Below, piece after piece: positions 58,585-64,000 of a stretch of DNA of 64,000 nucleotides. Source of the DNA: Imperialibacter roseus (GTDB taxonomy: Bacteria > Bacteroidota > Bacteroidia > Cytophagales > Cyclobacteriaceae). The stretch is taken from positions 5,102,501-5,166,500 of the forward strand of contig NZ_CP136051.1 in assembly GCF_032999765.1 (NCBI RefSeq), read 5' to 3'. The position numbers and the translations under genes are program-made. Within the stretch, counting starts at the first letter, position 1. Each line of letters begins with the position of its first letter. The notes beneath the pieces are model-generated. The model was not told the DNA's origin. It searched no databases and worked only from the letters and a program-made list of their open reading frames with translations.

Positions 58585-60132
58585 ATGGCCAAACAAGAAA
58601 CAGACCCCTTATTCCAGCTGATTAAGTCGCTTACCAAGGCTGAGAAGCGCAATTTCAAGCTGTATGCCAGGCGCATCAACGGCAAGGAAGACAGTAAGTT
58701 TATCACTCTTTTCGACGTGATGGACGATGTTGATGTTTATGACGAAAAGGTGATCCTCAAAAAAGCTCCGTCATTGATTCCTCAGCAGCTTTCCAACCTG
58801 AAAAGTCATTTGTACGGGCAGGTGCTGAAAAGCCTCCGGCTTATTCATATCAACTACGACTACCCCATTGAAGTGCGGGAGCAAATTGATTATGCGAGGG
58901 TGCTGTATAACAAAGGCCTTTACAAGCAGAGCCTCCGGATTCTCGACAAGCTAAAACAGAAGGCCGCTGAAAACAATGAAGAGATTCTGCAGCTGGAGAT
59001 TATCGACTTTGAAAAACTAATTGAAGGGCAGTACATCACCCGAAGCATTGGCAACCGAGCAGAGGAGCTGGTGAATGAGTCGAGGCATGTAACCAAAATA
59101 ATTGCCAAAACACAAGAGCTGTCGAATCTGTCTATTTCTCTTTACAGCCTTTACATCAAGCTGGGCTATGTGCGAAATGAAGAAGACTATAGGGTTGTGC
59201 AACATTATTTTAAGAGGAACCTGCCTGACTACGAGTATGATAGCCTCAGTTTCAACGAGAAGGTGTACCTCTGCCAATCGATGGTTTGGTACTACTACAT
59301 CGTGCAGGATTTTGTGAAGTGCTACCGCTATGCCGACCGCTGGGTGGAGCTTTTCAAAAGCCATCCGGCGATGATCAAAAGGAAGCCCGACCTTTACATC
59401 AAAGGGCTACACAATCTCCTGGCGGCACTCTTCAATATTCAGCATTATCCGAAATTTGCAGAAAACCTTCTGGTGCTGGAAGAACTAAAGAATTCGACTC
59501 TTTTCTCGCAGAATGAGAACATTCAAAGCTTGCTTTCCTTCTACTACTACAACGACAAAATCAACCTGTTCTTTATGGAGGGGCGGTTTACCGAAGGCGT
59601 AGTCATTGTTCCAGAAGTGCTGGAAATCATTGATAAGTTTGAAAACAAAATCGACTCGCACCGGGTACTGCTTTTTTACTACAAAATCGCCTGCCTTTAT
59701 TTCGGCAGCGACGACAATAAAAACGCCGTCAAATACCTCAACAAAATCATCAATCTCAAAGATGTTAGCCTTAGAGAAGACATCCATTGCTTTGCCCGTA
59801 TCCTCAACCTGATTGCTCATTACGAAATGGGCAACAGCGACTTGCTGGAATACCAAATCAAGTCGGTATATCGGTTTTTAGTGAAAATGGATAACCTCCA
59901 GGGGGTACAAAAGGAGATCATCAAGTGGCTGCGAAAAGTGCCGGGCATGCTGCCAGAAAACATAAAAAAGGAGTTCCAGGCATTGAAGGAAAGGCTGGAG
60001 GAAACACTGAAACAGCCCTTTGAACTCCGAGCCTTCCTTTATCTCGACATTATTTCGTGGCTTGAAAGCAAGATCGACGGCGTGCCGGTTCAGCTGGTGA
60101 TCAGGAGGAAGTTTGAGGAGAGAAATGGTTAG
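58585..60132 (+). CDS. Large helical-repeat protein, conserved hypothetical
   Basis: A 515-residue cytoplasmic protein (no signal peptide) beginning LFQLIKSLTKAEKRNFKLYA, followed by repeated helix pairs of TPR-like spacing (LYNKGLYKQSLRILDKLKQK; KIACLYFGSDDNKNAVKYLN). I do not recognise a named family, although this kind of protein is common in Bacteroidota. Its stop shares bases with the convergent stop (60129-60132). Confidence 0.7.
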   Translation: MAKQETDPLFQLIKSLTKAEKRNFKLYARRINGKEDSKFITLFDVMDDVDVYDEKVILKKAPSLIPQQLSNLKSHLYGQVLKSLRLIHINYDYPIEVREQIDYARVLYNKGLYKQSLRILDKLKQKAAENNEEILQLEIIDFEKLIEGQYITRSIGNRAEELVNESRHVTKIIAKTQELSNLSISLYSLYIKLGYVRNEEDYRVVQHYFKRNLPDYEYDSLSFNEKVYLCQSMVWYYYIVQDFVKCYRYADRWVELFKSHPAMIKRKPDLYIKGLHNLLAALFNIQHYPKFAENLLVLEELKNSTLFSQNENIQSLLSFYYYNDKINLFFMEGRFTEGVVIVPEVLEIIDKFENKIDSHRVLLFYYKIACLYFGSDDNKNAVKYLNKIINLKDVSLREDIHCFARILNLIAHYEMGNSDLLEYQIKSVYRFLVKMDNLQGVQKEIIKWLRKVPGMLPENIKKEFQALKERLEETLKQPFELRAFLYLDIISWLESKIDGVPVQLVIRRKFEERNG

Positions 60133-60815
60133 CTCTCAGGCAGCTTTTCCTTTTTCCGAAGTCCGAACACATAGCCCACGTTGATTTGAACAACGGGATA
60201 CCTACCCTTTCTGAAATTTTCAACATACTCTCTGTTCTCTTCCCAGTTCTGATGGTTATTATCCCAATCATTGTATCGCCAGTATGCAGGGTTGCTGGTG
60301 ATTTTATGTGTATTGAATGTGTTGAAATAGTGCCGATAGCCCACAAGGGTGGTCAATGTTACCCGTTTAAAGACTGTGATTTTGGCTCCGAAGTTTACTT
60401 CGGGCCCTATCATCACGCCTTTCATTTGCAGAGAGTCGGAGGGCACGAATGCACCTTGCCGAATAGCCAGCTTTCCAGCTTCAAGGTTTAAGTTGGCTGT
60501 TGCAAAAGCCTGCATCCAACGAACCTCCGTAGGCATGTAGAATCTGTGGCCAAGGTCAAGCCGGTAGCCTTTATAATTTCCATTTCTAAAAAAGAGCTCC
60601 CATAACTCCCCACCTTTGTAACCAGCAGTTGCTATCCAGCTTCTTTTTGGTGTTACGTACAGCTCCGACTGCAGGTAGTAATTTTCGAAAGTTCGAATGA
60701 ACGGGTGCAGAGGAGCTGCCACCTCTATTCTTTGGTATGCTTCCTGCCCGTTTGCGAAAAAACTCATGCAAACAAAAAAAGAAGTCGCCAGCGCAAAAAT
60801 TTTACTTGCTCTCAT
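60129..60815 (-). CDS. Exported outer-membrane beta-barrel-like protein, unknown
   Basis: A signal peptide (residues 1-23, ending ANG) precedes about 200 residues of alternating strands (RSWIATAGYKGGELWELFF, GYRLDLGHRFYMP, VTLTTLVGYRHYFN) ending YVFGLRKKEKLPES. The strands suggest a small outer-membrane barrel, but the usual terminal aromatic residue is missing. The function is unknown. It is probably transcribed apart from dnaK, whose terminator lies 80 bp before its start. Confidence 0.65.
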   Translation of the reverse strand: MRASKIFALATSFFVCMSFFANGQEAYQRIEVAAPLHPFIRTFENYYLQSELYVTPKRSWIATAGYKGGELWELFFRNGNYKGYRLDLGHRFYMPTEVRWMQAFATANLNLEAGKLAIRQGAFVPSDSLQMKGVMIGPEVNFGAKITVFKRVTLTTLVGYRHYFNTFNTHKITSNPAYWRYNDWDNNHQNWEENREYVENFRKGRYPVVQINVGYVFGLRKKEKLPES

Positions 60816-60890
60816 CTGAAAAAATATGAATCAATGACTAAAGTAAGTGAAAAACACCCTCTTTTCGAGAATCGTGTAAAAATAAAACAC

Positions 60891-60920
60891 AAAAAAGCCC
60901 CTCAGTTTCCTGAGAGGCTT
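60891..60920 (-). terminator. Rho-independent terminator of dnaK
   Basis: On the minus strand a hairpin (AAGCC/GGCTT outer and CTCAG/CTGAG inner pairs; 60895-60920) is followed by T residues (60891-60896), 27 bp after the dnaK stop. Confidence 0.8.
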
Positions 60921-60946
60921 CGTGATCTATGATGTAGGGCAAACGA

Positions 60947-62875
60947 CTATTTTTTGGTATCGTCTACCTCTTCGTATTCTACGTCAGACACATCACTGTC
61001 TGCTTTTGCCTCACCTCCGGCTGCTCCGTTAGCTTGCTGTCCCGGATCTGCACCTGGCTGCCCACCTTCAGTAGAAGCGTACATTTCCTGAGAGGCTGCT
61101 GCCCATGCCTGGTTCAAAGCCTCAGTGGCAGTGTCTATACCTGCGATATCCTGAGCCTTGTGAGCTGTCTTCAGATTTTCAAGGGCCGCTTCAATAGCGG
61201 TCTTGTTACCTTCGGAAAGCTTCTCACCATACTCCTTCAGCTGCTTCTCGGTCTGGAAGATCATAGAGTCAGCGCCATTCAGCTTATCTATTTTCTCTCT
61301 TTCAGCCTGATCAGAATCTGCGTTGGCTTTTGCTTCGGCTTTCATCTTTTCGATTTCAGCATCAGTCAATCCAGAAGAAGCTTCAATCCTTATCTTCTGC
61401 TCCTTACCAGTTCCTTTGTCTTTGGCAGACACATTGAGGATACCGTTGGCATCTATGTCGAATGTTACTTCGATCTGTGGCACACCACGTGGTGCTGGTG
61501 GAATGCTGTCGAGGTGGAAACGACCGATGGTGCGGTTGTCTCTCGCCATTGAGCGCTCACCCTGCAAAATGTGTATCTCCACAGATGGCTGGTTATCAGA
61601 CGCCGTTGAGAACACCTCCGACTTCCTTGAAGGGATCGTTGTATTCGACTCAATCAGCTTGGTCATCACGCCACCCATCGTTTCAATACCCAATGAAAGT
61701 GGAGTTACATCAAGCAGAAGTACGTCTTTTACTTCTCCAGTCAACACACCACCCTGAATAGCTGCTCCTACGGCCACTACTTCGTCAGGGTTAACACCTT
61801 TAGAAGGCTTTTTGCCAAAGAACTTCTCTACCTCTTCCTGAATTCTTGGAATACGGGTAGAACCCCCTACCAGAATTACCTCATCAATATCTGTAGGATT
61901 CAGGCCAGCATCTTTCAATGCTTTGCGGCAAGGCTCCAGCGTACGCTGCACCAGGCTGTCGGTCAATTGTTCAAACTTAGAGCGAGAAAGAGTTCTCACA
62001 AGGTGCTTGGGTATGCCGTCAACTGGCATGATATAGGGCAAGTTGATTTCGGTGCTAGCAGAGCTTGAAAGCTCAATTTTAGCTTTTTCAGCTGCTTCTT
62101 TCAAACGCTGTAGCGCCATTGGATCCTTGCGGAGGTCGATGTTCTCGTCTTTCTTAAACTCTTCAGCCAGCCAGTCGATGATCAATGAGTCAAAGTCGTC
62201 GCCACCCAGGTGAACATCACCATTGGTAGATTTCACCTCGAACACACCATCGCCAAGTTCAAGCACAGAAATATCGAATGTACCACCACCAAGGTCATAC
62301 ACCGCAATGGTCATGTCCTTGTTTTTCTTATCAAGACCATAAGCCAGCGCAGCGGCAGTAGGCTCGTTGATAATTCTTTTCACATCAAGACCTGCGATCT
62401 GTCCGGCTTCTTTGGTAGCCTGACGCTCCGCATCGTTGAAGTAGGCAGGCACAGTGATTACCGCTTCTTTCACTTCAGTACCCAGGTAATCCTCAGCTGT
62501 AGACTTCATTTTCTGAAGAATCATTGCTGAAAGCTCTTGCGGAGTATAGTTACGATCACCAATTTTCACCCTTACAGTGTCATTGCTGCCTGATTCAAGA
62601 CCGTATGATACATTTTTACGCTCGGCAGTTACTTCCGAGTATTTCTTACCCATGAAGCGCTTGACAGAGCTAACTGTATTTTGTGGGTTGGTGATGGCCT
62701 GACGTTTAGCAGGATCGCCAACTTTGCGCTCGCCCTTGCCGTTGTCCAGGAAGGCTACAATTGAAGGGGTTGTCCTTCTTCCTTCGCTGTTAGGAATCAC
62801 CACCGGCTCATTCCCTTCCATTACAGCGACGCAGGAGTTAGTCGTTCCTAAGTCAATTCCAATAATTTTTCCCAT
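60947..62875 (-). CDS. dnaK: Chaperone DnaK (Hsp70)
   Basis: It is an Hsp70 with ATPase motifs [29 protein letters not shown] and the linker [19 protein letters not shown], then a substrate-binding domain and a helical lid. The C-terminal end is the acidic [12 protein letters not shown], typical of DnaK. At 642 residues it is complete. dnaJ and grpE are not adjacent; the upstream gene is a nitrilase-family enzyme on the same strand, 108 bp away. Confidence 0.97.
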   Translation of the reverse strand: MGKIIGIDLGTTNSCVAVMEGNEPVVIPNSEGRRTTPSIVAFLDNGKGERKVGDPAKRQAITNPQNTVSSVKRFMGKKYSEVTAERKNVSYGLESGSNDTVRVKIGDRNYTPQELSAMILQKMKSTAEDYLGTEVKEAVITVPAYFNDAERQATKEAGQIAGLDVKRIINEPTAAALAYGLDKKNKDMTIAVYDLGGGTFDISVLELGDGVFEVKSTNGDVHLGGDDFDSLIIDWLAEEFKKDENIDLRKDPMALQRLKEAAEKAKIELSSSASTEINLPYIMPVDGIPKHLVRTLSRSKFEQLTDSLVQRTLEPCRKALKDAGLNPTDIDEVILVGGSTRIPRIQEEVEKFFGKKPSKGVNPDEVVAVGAAIQGGVLTGEVKDVLLLDVTPLSLGIETMGGVMTKLIESNTTIPSRKSEVFSTASDNQPSVEIHILQGERSMARDNRTIGRFHLDSIPPAPRGVPQIEVTFDIDANGILNVSAKDKGTGKEQKIRIEASSGLTDAEIEKMKAEAKANADSDQAEREKIDKLNGADSMIFQTEKQLKEYGEKLSEGNKTAIEAALENLKTAHKAQDIAGIDTATEALNQAWAAASQEMYASTEGGQPGADPGQQANGAAGGEAKADSDVSDVEYEEVDDTKK

Positions 62876-62983
62876 GATTATGTATTTTATTCCTTTAAAT
62901 TTTCAATCCGTACTCACTTAGCTAAACAAGGGTTGTGCCAAGTGGTTTTTAAGGGAATAGTTGTGACAAGATGTCAGAATTAC

Positions 62984-64000
62984 CTAAAACTGCAGATTAA
63001 CAATGGCAGCCCCATCTGCAGGAATTTCGATCATTTCGGGCTGGCCTTCAGACAGCACAAGGGGGTTTCCGTTGGTGCCAAGGTTCCATAGCTGGCCTCT
63101 CAGAAAAATGTTGAGCCCCGTTTGGATGCCAAATTCCGGTGCCCGACCGAGCATGCCATATTTCTGCCAGGCTTGACCTTCTGTCAGTGTGCCGATGTCA
63201 TCGGGACTGACATTGGCAGGAGGCTGGCCTCCATTGTATCCCTTCCATGGTTGGTTCCACACATTTTCCCCAGCCAAAAAAGAGGGCACCACCACAAAAT
63301 CGACTTCCTTGTCGGCGATGACCCTATATGCATCATCATACCATGAATCCGCACAGATCAACGTCGCTACCTTCCCGGCCGACGTACCAACTACAGGCAG
63401 TTGGCTACTATTTCCGGCCACGATAAAAGCCGTTTCCTCGGATGTCAAAAAATTCTTCACTGTAAGGGGAGCCATCAACTTACCCGTTGCATCAAATGTG
63501 GCCGAAACGTTAATCAAGGGCCCTCTACCCACCCGCAGCACGCCAGCTTCTACCGATGGCGAAGGCAAAACAATGGATCCTGCCACCACCGTTGCCTTGT
63601 ATTCAGCCGCCAGCCTGCTAAACACCTGCTGATAAGCCTCTGCCATTTCAACTGCCTTCAATGAAAAAAGAGCTGCCACAGCCCGATCCCTGGCATCCGA
63701 CGCAAAATAGTTGGTAAGGAAAGAAATCGGATGAGAGTACGCCGCAGTACTTAGTGCATCTTCAGCCTTTTCTTCCGTATACACCGAGGCCTTTTCGCCA
63801 ATGGCCACCAGCCACGTGCCTATGTATTCCGGAAAGACTACTACGGTTGCCGACGTGAAACAGCCATTTTTCTTTGCAATGGAAAGATAGCGGTTCAACT
63901 TAGCATAGAGCGCATCGGCCGATCGGTAGTCTGCCGGCACCATATAGGGCTGAATGCCAACGATATTGCCTTTGGTGTAGGTGCCCGCTTTGACAAAAAC
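62984..64000 (-). CDS. Carbon-nitrogen hydrolase (nitrilase superfamily), 5' end outside window
   Basis: An amidase or nitrilase-type enzyme. The nitrilase triad is Glu in VVFPEYIGTW, Lys probably in PLTVKNFLTSEETAF and Cys in TLICADSWYDDAYR. The reading frame stays open through the right edge of the window: 19 further codons precede the first in-window Met at 63943, including the likely N-terminal strand GNIVGIQPY. The true start is therefore outside. The substrate is unknown. Confidence 0.8.
   Translation of the reverse strand, partial: VFVKAGTYTKGNIVGIQPYMVPADYRSADALYAKLNRYLSIAKKNGCFTSATVVVFPEYIGTWLVAIGEKASVYTEEKAEDALSTAAYSHPISFLTNYFASDARDRAVAALFSLKAVEMAEAYQQVFSRLAAEYKATVVAGSIVLPSPSVEAGVLRVGRGPLINVSATFDATGKLMAPLTVKNFLTSEETAFIVAGNSSQLPVVGTSAGKVATLICADSWYDDAYRVIADKEVDFVVVPSFLAGENVWNQPWKGYNGGQPPANVSPDDIGTLTEGQAWQKYGMLGRAPEFGIQTGLNIFLRGQLWNLGTNGNPLVLSEGQPEMIEIPADGAAIVNLQF

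Noticed and set aside
1-64000. tRNA, rRNA, tmRNA, riboswitch or replication-origin signals
   Set aside because: No T-loop, rRNA or origin-type cluster was recognised on either strand by eye. A covariance search was not possible, so small RNAs could still be missed.

Overview
This window is chromosomal DNA of a member of the phylum Bacteroidota, most likely a marine or soil Cytophagales-type bacterium; I cannot fix the genus from sequence alone. The signs are the promoter form TAnnTTTG upstream of several genes, a siroheme reductase with a HEPN-like tail, a DUF5916 outer-membrane protein, a stand-alone MacB/FtsX permease, bacillithiol enzymes (YfiT- and YpdA-type), a 7TM-DISM hybrid kinase and a split HipA toxin. 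Housekeeping genes (hemE, leuA, dnaK, recR, clpS, an aspartate-type aminotransferase, a heptose kinase) alternate with accessory genes. No tRNA, rRNA, prophage or CRISPR array was seen.

Layout. 1-3 kb: siroheme-dependent reductase plus both siroheme-making enzymes, one operon. 3.4-9.7 kb (minus strand): DUF5916 protein, FtsX permease, GluQ-type synthetase. 10-15 kb: M20 amidohydrolase, MazEF-like pair, peptidase E, then a mobile mystery protein A/B cassette bounded by a direct repeat of the peptidase E gene end. 15-24 kb: esterases and hydrolases, an ArsR-SRPBCC-SRPBCC-hydrolase operon, an OmpA/porin pair and a metallophosphoesterase. 24.8-26.5 kb: tripartite HipB-HipS-HipT module behind four evenly spaced operators. 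26.5-30.3 kb: bacillithiol-linked and repair genes. 30.3-31.0 kb: a RAYT (REP-associated tyrosine transposase) with flanking REP hairpins. 31-40.5 kb: symporter, clpS-recR, aminotransferase, heptose kinase, a PIN-domain toxin pair, an ECF sigma factor with a membrane partner, and an Nramp-like transporter with an enolase-superfamily enzyme. 40.5-45.3 kb: AT-richer accessory stretch with a 41-bp tandem repeat, a BatD/VWA-type protein, a frameshifted TetR gene and an orphan TM-TPR protein. 45.5-64 kb: DUF5060 lipoprotein, a REP cluster, arginine deiminase, hybrid kinase, a nested inverted repeat, hemE, serine dehydratase, MFS pump, sterol-desaturase-like enzyme, leuA, dnaK and a truncated nitrilase-family gene.

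The signals I rate highest are: the mobile mystery A/B cassette, whose two ends both encode K-V-I-L-E-stop, giving apparent boundaries of the mobile unit together with a 17-bp-arm operator; the HipBST module with operators at 40/41/41-bp spacing and Ala where E. coli HipA has its autophosphorylated Ser150; the RAYT with REP copies at three loci; the four 41-bp tandem repeats; and the 129-bp nested inverted repeat downstream of the hybrid kinase. All hairpins, repeats and promoter matches were found by eye and no database search was run.
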